The position numbers and the translations under genes are program-made. 64,000 bases of DNA from Massariosphaeria phaeospora (Eukaryota > Ascomycota > Dothideomycetes > Pleosporales). The notes under the pieces are model-generated. The model saw nothing but the letters and a program-made list of their open reading frames with translations, was not told the DNA's origin and did not search any database. Positions within the stretch are counted from its first letter, which is position 1, and the number at the start of each line of letters is the position of its first letter. Shown here piece after piece: positions 22,667 to 35,169 of the stretch. Where the stretch lies: the NCBI GenBank assembly GCA_011032825.1, contig JAADJZ010000015.1:1116001-1180000 (forward strand), read 5' to 3'.

Positions 22667-24636
22667 CTAGACCTCATTACTAGGATACACCACCTTGTCC
22701 GTCGCGACAAACTCCTCCTTGATAGCCCGCATGTTGACAAACCTAGACAGCAGGTTCGCACTTCCAGCCTTGTCGTTCGTACCGCTGGCTCTCGATCCGC
22801 CAAACGGCTGTTGTCCTACCACGGCGCCAGTACACTTGCAGTTGATATAGAAGTTGCCTGCGGCGTGCTTGAGCGCCTCTTCCGCCGACCTGATGACTTC
22901 CCTATTTTTTGCGAAGACTGCGCCAGTCAAGGCGTACTCGGACGTTTCGTCGATTTGCGTCATGATGTTCTGGAATGCATTGGGTGCGGCGTCATCGTAG
23001 ACGTACACGACGAGGACGGGGCCGAAGAGCTCGCGGGAGAGAAGTGGGTGGTTGGGGTTGGTTGTTTGGTAGATTGTCGGGTGGATGAAGTAGCCTTTAC
23101 TGCTGTCATACTTCCCGCCTACTAACAGTTCCAGCTCTTTGTCGTTCTTAGCCTCATCGATGACGCCGGATAGTTTCTTGAAGCTTGCCTCGTGGATGAC
23201 TGGACCGATGAAGTTGGAGAAGTCTGTATGGTCTCCAACTTTCAGGGCTTCCGTCTCGGCCACTAGTTGCTTCTTGAACTGTGGCCAAACAGACTGGGGA
23301 ACATATGCTCTAGAACAAGCGCTACATTTCTGGCCCTGATACTCGAAGGCTCCGCGGACTGTCTGTATTACCGCATTGCGGATCTCAGCGCCATTGTGGA
23401 TGAGGTGGAAGTTCTTCCCGCCGGTTTCGCCTACGATACGAGGGTAGCTTTGGTACTTTGCGTCGGCGACGCCCGTTGCGATCTTACCGTATAACGAGCG
23501 AAATACTGCAGTGCTTCCGGTGTAGTGCAACGCGGCGAACTGTCGGTGTGACAACACTACCTTGGTCACTTGCTCTGCGTCACCAGGAACAAACTGGATC
23601 ACATTGGGTGGCAAGCCAGCTTCGATAAGGATCTGGTAAATCAACCAGTTCGACGCGATTGCTGATGGCGACGGCTTCCAGACCACGACATTTCCCATGA
23701 GAGCTGGAGCTGCAGGAAGGTTTCCGCCGATTGCTGTGAAGTTAAATGGAGTCACGGCATAGACGAAGCCCTCAAGTGCCCGATACTCGACGCGGCTGTT
23801 CATAGTTAGCATTGTAGGTACAAACTCGGCACCGGGGATTGACGTACTTCCAGACCCCTGGTGAGTTGTGCACTGGTTGATGTCCGTAGGTATCCTCGGC
23901 GTACTTGACGTTAAACCTGCCATGTGTTAGTAATTCCAGCATTTCCGAACACACGCCCATTGTAGTACCTCAGAAAATCACAGAGTTCCGCAGCCGAATC
24001 TATTTCTGCTTGCCAGGCGTTTTTGCCTTGTCCAACCATTGTCGCTGCCATGATGTCGTATCGGTATTTCGTGGCGATCAGATCGGCAGCCTTCAGGAAG
24101 ACTGCCGCTCGATCAGCGAATGGTAGGTTTTCCCATACTGACTTGGCCGCTAATGCTGATTCTATGGAGTTAGTGACCTCTTCTGTGCTGGCATTGGAGT
24201 ATTTCGCTACCACGTCCGCATGCGAAGATGGGTCATGTTGTGTGAGGATGGAGGAGTTTTGGATCTATTAGTGTCAGCACCATGATCTGATGTTGCAGTC
24301 GGCATGTTACAAGCTCTTACATGTTGGCCGTTTACTACCACGGGTACTTCTATCGGTATTTGCCTTTTTAATGCCGCTACCGCCTCTTGCAACCTTTCCC
24401 TATCCTCGGAGCCTTTCGTATAGTGTTTCTGGTTTGATGTTAGTTAAGATGGCTCGTTAGAGATAGTCCGAACGTCCACCTACGTTTGGCTCATTGTCAA
24501 TCGCAGGGATTTTGAAGTTCGCAATGGTTGCTAGCCCTCGCCGTGGTAGAATATGCGTGTTAGAGCATGCTCTAGATGAGACTTTGAAGGACTTCGGGAT
24601 GGTACACAACGACTGTATAGATTTGGAGGTAGCCAT
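22667..24636 (-). CDS. prnC: Delta-1-pyrroline-5-carboxylate dehydrogenase, mitochondrial
   Basis: Five exons, 24636-24484, 24428-24321, 24264-23969, 23916-23848 and 23795-22667, give 584 aa. The N-terminus is basic and Ser-rich (SFKVSSRACS..LPRRGLATI), a likely mitochondrial presequence. The aldehyde dehydrogenase fold follows: TPFNFTAIGGN, the cofactor-side VVWKPS, the Glu of VGETGGKN (about E332) and the catalytic Cys of GQKCSA (about C366). PFGGSRASGTNDKAGS near the end is the P5CDH signature. The enzyme oxidises glutamate semialdehyde to glutamate, the second step of proline breakdown. No other proline-pathway genes are nearby, so it is outside a prn-type cluster here. The symbol follows the Aspergillus name (PUT2 in yeast). 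Confidence 0.9.
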
Positions 24637-24966
24637 CTTGGATAGCGTTGAAGTGGAGGAGGAATTGCAGTGTCTCAACGATATTTGCTCTTTATTTGTA
24701 CAAAGGTAGCCCTACGATTGGGACGCACTCTGAATATTGAGCCGACGGGAGCCGCGAGTGGGGCGAATGAGGGGTGCTAGGAACACCATTCCACGTGGAA
24801 CCGCGCAGCAAGCCATCTCAACAGTCCGATATCGCTTTTCAGATTCCGATGATCGCTACGTGCACGTCTAAAACAATGGCGGTTGATACTGCGGCTTACA
24901 AGCCGATCGATGTCATCGTTTTGTCCCTGAGAACTCCAGATCGCCGTCTTAGAAACCGTTACCTAA
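24637..24966. other. Intergenic 330 bp
   Basis: This is the promoter region of the P5C dehydrogenase gene, bounded upstream by the 3' end of the NUG1 gene on the same strand. Nothing further is visible. Confidence 0.5.
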
Positions 24967-26742
24967 TCAAATCTCCATCGCATCGCCAGTACCAGTTGGT
25001 ACAGTGGTATCCTCTCCCCAGAGACCCTCGAGCTTGAACTCCGCCGCCCACTCTTTGACGATCTCCTTCTGATCGCCCACAAGCCCTGACGAAGCAGACG
25101 CAGACTTGGAACCCGACAGGGCGGTAGGAGAGTACTTCGGAGGATCAGTCCAGCCTTGAATTCTTCCGTCTCGCCAGTCAGTGATCACCGTCTGCGCCGC
25201 GCTGTGGAGATTAGGAACTCCACCTTTGCCCAACCGGCCCCTTTTCCTGGCTACTTGAACCAAGAAATCCGTTGTTGTATCTCCATCGACATTGTGCAGT
25301 GGCGGAAGGCCATAGATATCTACCACTTTCGCAAATAGCTCAGGCGACGTTGACAAGCGTTTCAAGAGCATGTTGACGGCAGGGATAGGGTCGTCGATCT
25401 CTTTCGGAGGTATGGCGTTGAGAAGAATGAGACGGGCCTGCTCCTCAATCTTGCTAGTTTTAGAACCCTCCGGGGTGTTAGGAAACACGATTCCGGGCGA
25501 GTCGAGAAGTTTTAGTTTGTTGTCCAACTTCACTTCGCGCAAGCTAGTCGTCACGCCGGCTTCCGCTCCCACCGGGCATGCTCCTGTCCTACCACCTAAC
25601 CTAGAGGTGAGCGCATTGATGACGGATGATTTTCCAACGTTCGGATAGCCAATGATGCCGACCTTTATTGAACGTTTGAGTTGCTTGACCTCAGCGAAAG
25701 TTTTCAGCGCCTTGAACAGCGTCTCAGAGGTCTCTTTGATTGACAATTCCTTGTGGTCGAAGATCTTCGCATTTGGAGCAGGTTTGGCGGCCCGGAGAGG
25801 TAACGTGGGAAAGGACCGGCGCAAGTGAACGAGCCAGGATCGTAGTACCGGTGGAGGTATCAGATCGATCTTGTTCAAAACGAAGATCATGCGCTTGTTC
25901 CCTCTGTCTGCTGCCATCACCATTTGTTCCACCTCCTTGGATCTTGTACCCTGGGGGTCTCTAGCATCCAGCACATAGAGCACGACATCCGCCGATTCAA
26001 CGACCTGCTTGTAGACCTTGTCGAATGCTTTTCTTGACGAGTCCTTGCGAACATGGATTGCTGTAGCGCCCTCTTCGTCACCGTCCTCGAATCCTTCGAA
26101 TTCATCTTCCTCGTCTTCATCCATAGCCTCCTCGTCGTGTGCATTCTTCTGGTCGAACTTGGCTGCGCGGGCTTGGGCGGAGGCTAGGAGGGCTGCCATA
26201 GGGTTTGAGTCGTCCTGCAGCCGGTCAGTAAAGATAGGTTATGTAATAATTGCGCGCAGGCACACTCACCACCTGCATGGCGTCCTCATCGTCCGAGTCG
26301 AGATCCACTAGTTCGTCTCCAGACACATCCTCCCCATTATCCTCCCCATTATCCAAGGCCTTCTCTGATACTTCTCCATTCAGCCTCTGAGCCCTAGCTA
26401 CTTCCCGGCGCTGAGCGTTATCCTCCTCCTTCTGTCTCTTCTTCTCCTCAATTTCTTGCAAGATCTTATCCTTGTAGGGGAAAAGATTGGGAATTCCCGG
26501 GTCTTTCTTGACCTTCGACCGCCATTCGGGGTTCTGTAGTAGTATTAGCAATAGACAAAGACATAGAGTCTTCTGATCGCACCTTCTTAGCTATCTTTTT
26601 AGCCTTTCGTTGCTTTGCCGCCGACGCTTTCTCGATTTTGTGCCGTAGACGCACCGGAACGCGCTTTGATGTGGGCTCTACATGCTCTCGTTAGATTTAA
26701 TCATCGAGCCTCCTACGTTGATCACTTACTTCCGACCTTCAT
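24967..26742 (-). CDS. nug1: Nuclear/nucleolar GTPase NUG1 (GNL3 family), ribosome assembly
   Basis: Four exons, 26742-26730, 26677-26583, 26533-26270 and 26214-24967, encode 539 aa. The first exon is only 13 nt (MKVG plus one base) and restores the conserved start MKVGKPTSKRVPVRLRHKIE. A basic coiled N-terminus and an acidic stretch (DEDEEDEFEGFEDGDEE) precede the circularly permuted GTPase domain. G4 (VLNKID, about 236-241) comes before G1 (GYPNVGKS, 313-320) and G3 (DSPG, 362-365). Members of this family act in maturation and export of the 60S subunit. The last intron could use either GTGGTG or the stronger GTGAGT donor, a one-residue difference. It is divergent from the HAD phosphatase gene. 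Confidence 0.9.
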
Positions 26743-27181
26743 ATTCGCGCTCGTCGAATGTGGTGCTGGATGAGGTTTCTAAACTAGGCATCGCCAAATT
26801 TTAAAAAAATCCGAGGTCCCGCCGCCAAGATTTCGAGGCGACATCCCGGCACGTGCACGGGCCTAACTCGTTCTCATCGATTATTTGACGGACTTTAAGA
26901 CCAGCAGAAATAGATTTCTAGCAATAATCCAGGCTTTCAGAGTCTCCTCACGAGTATTCACCTTTTGTGACATGCCCCGCAGCGAATCACCTTACCCCGT
27001 GCCAAAATCTTGGGTTTGCCCGTGTCCATTGGTCGGAAGGAGTACCCGATGCAGTAGCTAGTATGCAAATCTTCGACTTTTCCTCCACCAGCACGTCACT
27101 AGTCTCCAAGTACCACCGTACAAAGCACCTCTCGAAGCTGAATTCTGATGGCAACCCATGCTACGACGTGAATCTACCACC
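26743..27181. promoter_or_regulatory. Candidate bidirectional promoter region
   Basis: 439 bp separate the divergent NUG1 (-) and HAD phosphatase (+) start codons. It includes an A-run near 26804. I see no defined transcription-factor site with certainty. Confidence 0.4.
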
Positions 27182-28112
27182 ATGACAGTCACAGAAGCCT
27201 CTTTTTCGGCGCCGGCCGAGCTGGTGAAGGCGCATGGCTTGGTAAGTGACCCTCGTGTTACGGACAAGATAATACCTGACCATGTCTGATAGCTATTTGA
27301 TATGGAGTGCGTACTGCCGCCTGTGATTGGAAAGACTTGGACCGCCGCTGATGGCACTACCGCGTAGTGGAACGATCATTGACTCTACGGAAGCGGTTAT
27401 CAAAAACTGGACAAAGTATGACCACATCAGACACGCACGTTGTTCTACTGACTCCCTTAGGATAGGGAAAAAGATTGGCGTAGATCCCGAAGTGATACTG
27501 GCGACATCGCACGGTCGTAGATCGATTGACGTGCTTCAAATTTACGAACCAAAGCTGGCCAATTGGGAATGTCTGTACGCCACCCTCCCAGACTGCACAA
27601 CATGCTCATGACTACACACAGACATCAGTCAAATAGAAGGCTTGATTCCCAAAGAATTCGGCGCGGATGTCGTTGAGATTCCTGGATCCCGCGCTTTGCT
27701 GGAACAGATCGACGAGCAGTGTGTTCCTTGGTCCATAGTCACATCTGGGACAAGGGCACTTGTTACCGGATGGCTTGATGTGCTCAAGTTGGCACACCCT
27801 AAGAACCTTGTGGTAGCGGAGGATGTCACTCATGGGAAGCCGGACCCGGAATGCTACCGGATGGGCCAAACGAAACTCGACCTCCAATATACGCAGCCGT
27901 CTATGCTCGTATTCGAAGACGCGCCTGCTGGAATTCGGGCTGGTAGAGCCGCTGGGTTTAAGGTTATTGCTCTTAATACTACTCACTCTCTGGATCAACT
28001 CAGGGAGGCAGGGGCCGACTGGATAGTACGCGATATGCGGAGCGTGACGCTGAAGGCCTGGGACGAGACTAACGGCGAAGCACAGCTGGAAATCGTGAAC
28101 GCTCTGGTTTAG
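27182..28112 (+). CDS. HAD-family sugar/glycerol phosphatase (GPP/DOG-like)
   Basis: Five exons, 27182-27241, 27293-27306, 27368-27415, 27461-27570 and 27622-28112, give 240 aa. Exon 2 is a 14-nt microexon, and the splice after it completes the HAD motif I as LFDMDGTIIDS (catalytic Asp pair near residue 23). Motif II is the Thr/Ser in SIVTSG, motif III the Lys in HGKPDPECY, and motif IV the acidic FEDAPAGIRAG. These match the glycerol-3-phosphate / 2-deoxyglucose-6-phosphate phosphatase branch. The substrate is inferred only at family level. The fourth donor is GTCTGT, weaker than consensus, but it is the one that keeps frame and family similarity. Confidence 0.85.
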
Positions 28113-30787
28113 GTAAAGATTCTGTAGATTTGATGGACGCCCCAGGGCAAAGACGTTTTGAGCGTGTGCTGCAGCTTCCGCGCAATCCGAGTAACCCTTG
28201 GGGCTTCTCACTTAGCAAGATTAGAATCTTTACCGGGCAGTAGACACTATAGAGAGCAGTCATCAATTGATAAGTCTTACGAGGTTCGCATGTTCGTGGT
28301 GGTTCGACTGATTGTCGCTTTTTATAGAGCACCACTGATAGAAGTAGGGCTGTGTAGGTGGATTAGTGTCCAGTAGACGTCCGATTATGCACTTTTGGGG
28401 GCGTCCAACCCAATCGGTGTCCGAACCTTCGGCATCGTATCCATGCTTTTGCGTACAACCCATGCAGTCAGCGGTCGAACAACGTTCGAGCCGAGAGTGC
28501 TCTACAAGCACAGCCTACTCGCGGAGAACTAGCCACGGTCGAATCCACTTACTGGGCCACCAGCAACCACCCATTGCAAAATGAGTTCTCATTCAGTTTT
28601 CTTGCCATGCCGTCCGACAACGTCCTAGGCACGGTGAGGGTCTACCTGATCAGTCTCACCATATTAGCCGCAAGTGTGTTGCATTGCATGGGGACTTTTT
28701 CGAGTCGTCTGAGCCACCCCGAGCAGATGATAATCCAGTGCATGGCCGGACGTCATTGAGGACACAGATCGGGTACTATATACCTCCTTGCTCCAAGCGC
28801 ACAGGCAGTTCTGTGCGACGAACGGTCTATTTGAGTTTTGACATGTTGTCGAGAAATTGTGGGCGGTGCGCCGCTGCCCGTAGTGGTGGTTGCGCGGGGT
28901 TTTCGACAGTCCAAGTCTCTCCGCATAAGAGGCTGTGCTCCCTTGCTGTGTGACAGTTCCGGGCGCTGGTCTTCAGCTGGTCGGGCCAGCCTCTTGCCAT
29001 GGACGGCCAGCGCAGTTCTTGGTAAAGAGCAAAGCTTGGACGCGAGGTAACGCTCGAAATGGCCAACGGCGAACTTTGCGGGACGAGGCCAGTCCTGATT
29101 CGAGCTCTGTCAGTTACACGATGCCGCAGTGGATTGGATGCTGCAGGTACGGTTGAGACGGCAAGCCCTGCGCCGCTCTCCGAGAGCCAGAGGGGAGGCG
29201 CTATGCCCCTTGATTGTGCAGATTTGCGGGCTCAGAAGCAGAGCATGCGGTCGCACAACAGTGCCCGTGACGGCCTAGAAGGACGCCGTGTGCTGACGAA
29301 GTCATGCTCAACGAGCCATGAGAGGACGGCCGGGCGGGCGCGAGAGATGGCGAGCCGCGAGGTGGCCAGCGGGCAACGGAGCAGGGCGTGTCGACGAGAG
29401 AGCGCATGGGCTCGGCGCTTGAGGATCGGCTGGAGGTTGGAATAGGGAGGGCCGGAGGGTCCAGGAGTGGAGGCGCCTGCGTATCCGGAACCGGCCGCGG
29501 GCACATCACATGCTCGCGGTGAAGCTGTCTAGGCGGTGCCTCAAGGTTGGTCCTTTGCCGGCCATGGTCGCGGGCGCTCTGATCTAGTGATGCCATAATA
29601 TTCTCCGGGGACGGCGCTCGCAGCGCAGTCCATGTGCGCATCTCCCGGAATTGCGACGCTCTGCGCTGCTCGCGTAGACGGCCAGTTGGCCCACCGCGCA
29701 CCGCGCACCGCTCAAGCCTCACAGCCACAGACCGCTGGGCAGCTCGCGGGCTTCCGGGCTTGGGGCTTGGGCGTGCGGCGTGCGGCGTGCGGCGTGCAGG
29801 GAGCGATCAGCCGCCCGGCCACCCAATAGACGCAGTCGCCGTCGCCGTCGGGGGCCCCTGTGCCGCTGCACGGCGCGATGCTGCTCTGCCCGCCTCGGCC
29901 GTGACGGGGCATGCTCCAGGGACCGCCGGTGACAGCGTGTCGTCGCTGCGTCGCTTGGTGGTGATCCGGCGGGTTGCGGTGGTGGTCGCCGGGCGAGTGC
30001 CTCTTGGGGGTGCCCGTTGCGCCGAGCAGAGCAGAACAGAGCAGAGCAGCAGCAACAACCGCACCCAGCTTCATCAAGCGCCCAGCGCAGAGTCCAGACG
30101 ATCATGCGCGTGGGGTTATTTTGGGTTATTTTGGTCGCTGCGAAGCCTGGGGGGGGCGGCCAGCTAAACGCAACGCACCGCTGCCATCCGCTGGCCGCCA
30201 GACCAGACTCCAGCTAGGCCAATCACGCCGCGGCCTGCACGCCCGCCTTCGTCCCGCGGTGCTAGTTAACCTGGCCGCGCCGCGCCCTCTCTGGCTCTCT
30301 TCTCTCCTGATTGACCTCTCGCTCGCCTCGCCTCGCCTCAGTGCCTCAGTGCCTCACGCTCGCTTTCTGGCTCTGGCTCTGGCTCTCTTGCTGCTGCGGC
30401 AGACGTCTGCTGTTCTCTCGCTCCGCTGCCCGCCGCCCGCCGCCCGCCGCCGTCTGCTGTCGCCGTCGCTGTCGCTGTCCGCCCGGGTGATGCTGTAATC
30501 GTCGCTCGTTGACTCGCTTGCACCAGCACCTCCGTGAGTGCATTTCCGGCATCCCGCGTCCCGTGCGCTCTTTCGCCCACTTGCCCGCCTCGTCCACCTC
30601 GTCCACCACCGGACTACGCAACAGTCGCTACTCCGTACTCACCCCATCATTATCCACCTGCACACCGCCTGTCCACGCGCCATCACTCCCGCTGCTCCCC
30701 TGGCCAACACAGCGAGAGCGCACAGGAGCAGGAAACCCGCACCGTCGCCGGCTGCAGCTCGCGTAGCGTCCTCGCGGCGCGCCGAGC
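28113..30787. other. Intergenic 2.7 kb, long leader/promoter of homeobox gene
   Basis: No gene can be supported. The right half (29200-30780) is very GC-rich and full of overlapping open frames on both strands without family features, as expected of composition alone. From about 30280 the plus strand turns pyrimidine-rich with simple CTGGCTCT and CCGCCCG runs, which fits a promoter and long 5' leader for the homeobox gene. A small RNA or short uORFs here cannot be excluded. Confidence 0.45.
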
Positions 30788-33150
30788 ATGGATCGCTTTG
30801 GCAACCAGATGCCGGCCTTCGACCGTCGTGACGACTCCCAGCGGCCTCCCTCGGGCCCACCGCACGGCAATGGGAAGCCTCCCCCGAATCCCACTGCGAA
30901 GCCGCACCACAATGGCTGTGCCGACGTCAAACCCCGCCTCACAAAGGAGCAGCACGACGTCCTCGAATCCCACTTCCAGCAGCAGCGCAAGCCCTCGACC
31001 GCCGTCAAGAAGGGCTTCGCCGACGCCCTCAATGTGCCTCTCGACAAAATCAATGTGAGTACCCGTCCCGGTCGAGTGCGCTGAGACGCTAACATGACGA
31101 GCAGAACTGGTTTCAGAACCGAAGAGCAAAGGTCAAGCAGGACGACAAGAAACGGCTCAACCAGTACAACATGAGCATGTATCCGACGTACTCATCGCAC
31201 CCCGAGCAACTACAGCAGCCGCCACAGGCCCAGGATTTCTACGTCGTCAATGCTGATATCAGCCCGACCTGCCTCCCTGTCCAGAGCGTAGAGGGCCCGT
31301 CGGCGTTGGAGCTTGGGGCCCAAATGCCCCTCCAGCAATCCTTCGACATGCACCATTCACTTCACTCCATCTCGGAGGGTGCCCGGACGTCATATCATCC
31401 CAATGCGGTCATGCAGTCGATCATTGCTGCGACCAAGGACGCGGCATATCTGCCAAGCAACAGTGGCTCACTTCCTCTTCAAGACGCCGGGTTTGCGTAC
31501 GACACCACTGGCCTCCCTACATATTCCAGCGACCTTTCCTTCTCTATGCCCTCGACACTGTCTCAGGACGGTACCTCGGCCAATGATGTTTTCGGCGGAT
31601 ACCACGACTTGGGCAACCTCGATTACTGTTCGCTCACCACCATGAACACGTCCAATTCAGCTGATGTACAGAATAGTGCTGGCTCACTCTCGTCGGAACC
31701 ATCTCCTTTCTCTGGCACCCAGTCCTCTGGGACAACACAGTCGTCGAGTGGCCCGAATGCGTCTTCGGTAACTTCCATTACTTCAATGTACTCGGGCTGG
31801 ACGGAAGAACCATGTGGACCTGACACAGCAATAGCTAACAAGTGCGAGGATCCCTTCGAAGCGTCTTACAGTATGTCCCAAGCGTCGGCATCGGACCACA
31901 CCATGGCCTACTGGGCGCCGAATGGGCATGGCCTTCCATTTGCACAGGCTGGTATGTACCAACATTCGAATGCTTCTGCTCAAGCTGTACTCGCGTCCCC
32001 CGGTTTGAGCGAGGCACGGAAGCCTAGCATAGGTCTTTCCGAGACTGAAAACCTGCCGACGTACGGTGACGAGGTGTATGCGCGACGGAACTCTTCGACC
32101 AGCAATCTTGCTACCAACATCGAGGCAATACACATCCAAAACACTACTCCGGACGGCTTCAAGCAGCCCAATCAGTTTTCCAGTATTGCTGCGCGACGCC
32201 ACAAGCAGCCCAAGGCTTTACTCGCAAACACGATGAGGAGTGCCTCGTACACTAGCGGCATGCCTTCTCCGAGCGGACCCACCGAGCACACACTTCGGAG
32301 GATCCGATCATCGGGGATTCCCAGTGCTGCGGGCCGCATTCAGAAGACCACTCCAAGCTCAGCGCAACGTTCACCCATGACTCTTAACTTCACTGATGCT
32401 GCAGCGTCGCCAAAGTTTGCCAGGAACTTTTCAACGTCAAGCGGTGTTACTGTCGGTCAAGGTGGGAGTCTAGCACCTCCCACTCCTTTGACCCCCAACG
32501 AGATGGGTCGCTTTCCAGCTTGGCAGTCTAATACCGTCATCAGGAACCACCCCGCAATGCCTGAGCACAACAGTCCAGAAAGCCTCTATTATACAACCGG
32601 TTCTGTTGAACCTCAGTCAGCGGGACTGGTCTCAAGTGCCGCTTCCCCGCCATCAACACCGCTGGATCTTGGCCAATTCAATCAAGCTCGCCTAGGTGCC
32701 GACAATGTATATCGTGATACGCCACCGCAATCAGCTCCTGCTACCCAGCAATCGTTCCCTCGTACGGCATTCATGCATCCACCACAGATGGGGGTGGGGT
32801 ACCACTCAACCAGCGATCTTACCATTGCGCAACCAAAACCGTCGCACTTTAGAAGACCCTCTCTACCCGACGCAGGACATGCCCAGTTGGATGAATCCAG
32901 TATGCAGTATCCAGTTCAGTTCGGCAACTGGGGCGGCTACGATAACTTCAAGGATATCTCTTTGGATGGTATCACTCACAATGTCCCATTCGCACCACCA
33001 GTGTCAGCCATGCCCGACTTCCTTGTACACGAATACAATCCGCCCCACGACACTGGCCCCCATACAGCAATACTACGGCGGACAAATGAGCCTCAGCCAA
33101 AGAATTACGTCTTCGCCAACCAAGGCCCAAAAGACTTCCTCCGATCTTAG
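30788..33150 (+). CDS. Homeobox transcription factor
   Basis: Two exons, 30788-31054 and 31105-33150, give 770 aa. A complete homeodomain lies at about residues 46-104, starting PRLTKEQHDVLESHF. The intron falls exactly before the recognition helix NWFQNRRAKVKQ (residues 90-101), with W91, F92, N94 and R96 all present. The rest of the protein is low-complexity, rich in Ser, Pro, Gln and Thr, with no further domain, which is typical of activation or regulatory regions. Fungal proteins of this type act in the nucleus and often control development such as conidiation; the specific role here is not known. The long GC-rich upstream region suggests complex regulation. Confidence 0.88.
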
Positions 33151-35169
33151 TGGCTGCTTCTTTAACGCTACTTTAACTATTAAAGTCGTTGAGTTGGCTA
33201 CTAAACTTTTCGTTCATTCCTATGTTTGGTTTCGCGGCTTTTCGTTGGGATATACCCGGTTTCGCACCTCCTTTATATCGGGATAGCGTGCCTCTACTGC
33301 ACCATTCCTGTCAGCACCACCATCGCCTCCGGCTGTTGACGCCTCTATCTTATCATGTCGTATAGTTCGTTGGGGACAAAAACGGCCTCGCCCTCAGCAT
33401 TGTTACCCTGTTGATTATTATCTGGTGTTTGGTAGCTCGGACATTTCCCATATACGATCTTACACGACCCCACTACACCGCTACTAATACTAATTGCCCC
33501 TTTACTTTTTGTCCATTCTTGTCGTTTGGTTTTATATCATGGCGCTGGCTTGGAAAACTTGGGAACAGCCCTCGCCGTTGGATATATGGCTTGAGTGACG
33601 CAATTCACGCTCCTTTGGATTCCGGATCGACTTCTCCTACCTTACGTAATGTCTTTGGGAGCAAACTACGTCTCCTCGTAATGTCTCTCATCTAGTGGGT
33701 TTTTGTTTGATGGCTGAGTGGGTTCAACAGGGGCAAGATCAAGAATTGGGTCCGCAATGTAGGAGTACAAGTGGTGGAAGCAGTAGTAGAACAGATACAC
33801 GCATGGGCACGACCTCAATGCGGGAATGAACAAGCAACACGCCTACTATTATCATGGTGGTGTGTTGCTCAATTGAAATCATACAAAGTCTCGCTTTTGC
33901 TAGTTTGCATGCTTGCTTCGCTCGTGAGTTGTCATTGAACGGGCTATCCTTCCCGAACGCTTATCAGTATCACGACTCACGCATCCCCAGTGTCATTCAC
34001 CATCATGACTCTTAGTGCCTGGGAAGTTCGTTCCCTGAATCGAAGCATCGGGATCCGGGACAGCACAGCTACCGCGGCAGGCGTTCTCATTTGCCCTCAT
34101 CTCCACAACGCCGATTATTTCCACGCACGAATGCTTTGCTTTTTCCCGCAAGCTTAAAACCCTGACAAAACAAAACACAAGCCCCTTGTGCCGTTGCGGC
34201 GCTTGCCTGACATGTACCGCTTTTCTCAGCCCGCCGCCCGATCATCGGCCACCCATCACTCGCTCACCTCACTTCGCCGTCCAACTTACTTGCGCAGGTT
34301 GCAAATCGGAACCCACTCTAGAGGTGGAGGGGCTTTTTGTTCCGGTTACGGAGCCCCCTGCGTCGATTCTTGATACCGCCGACGTTTGCGCGTTGTTCGC
34401 TGCCGCTGCGCATTGGTGGCATCCATGATTCAAGGGCCGTTTGCTTAGGGAGCGGACTAGTTGCGCTAGCTCAACCGTCGCAGAGTCGCGGGCGACCTGC
34501 CCGTACCAAAAGTTGCCACCGGTTCAAGTGGGCTTTTTGTTAGGTCAGGAACGACGCACCCGCGGCTGCTGCGGGGTTTTCTTAGTTCCCGCGGACTGCT
34601 CGGAGGGGCGGTGGGGAAGAATCGCATGGTTGTGGGCGCGGAGCTTGGCTGGTGAGACTGGCTGAGGTCGGAGGTGGGGACTCGGGAGGGAGTGTGAAGG
34701 GACGAATAATTGCTTTTCTGGGCATGCGGATTGGTCCAGCACTGCCACGGGGTGGTGGCTGGGGCTTGCTTTTGGGTTCATACAGAGGATGATTCGATTT
34801 GCGAGAATGGCGGGTGGTGGGTGGTGAGTGGTGTGGTCGTATGATGTTTGCGGGGAATTTTTGGAGGCTCTTAGCGGTGGAGGGAACCCGTGGTTGATGG
34901 AGAGGGGGTTGGCGTAAACGTGGGGCGTCGAAATTTTGGGTGGGGGGACGATGCAAGTGGCAGACTCTGGTTTGGACCAGACAGTGGGTCGGGGATCGTG
35001 ATGATTTGGGTGAGGGGTCGAGTGTTGACGGTGGGTTGACTACATCATTTGGCGTTGACGATGTTTTCTCGGGACCACATGCTTCCCTAGCTCGAGGAAG
35101 AACGGTCAGCTTGCAGAACGTCACAATATCTCAGAATGTGGGTTGGCTTCGAGATCGTACCGCCCCCTA
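33151..35169. other. Gene-poor 2.0 kb
   Basis: This is the 3' flank of the homeobox gene up to the TA target dinucleotide of the pogo element. No frame longer than about 180 codons and none with family features is present. The part from 34500 is GC-rich and G-biased on the plus strand. Confidence 0.5.

Noticed and set aside
22583..23125. 180-aa plus-strand frame
   Set aside because: Shadow of the last exon of the P5C dehydrogenase gene on the other strand.
29201..29728. 175-aa minus-strand frame and several overlapping frames to 30500
   Set aside because: Open on both strands in many phases because of high GC; no motif, and composition typical of noncoding GC-rich DNA.
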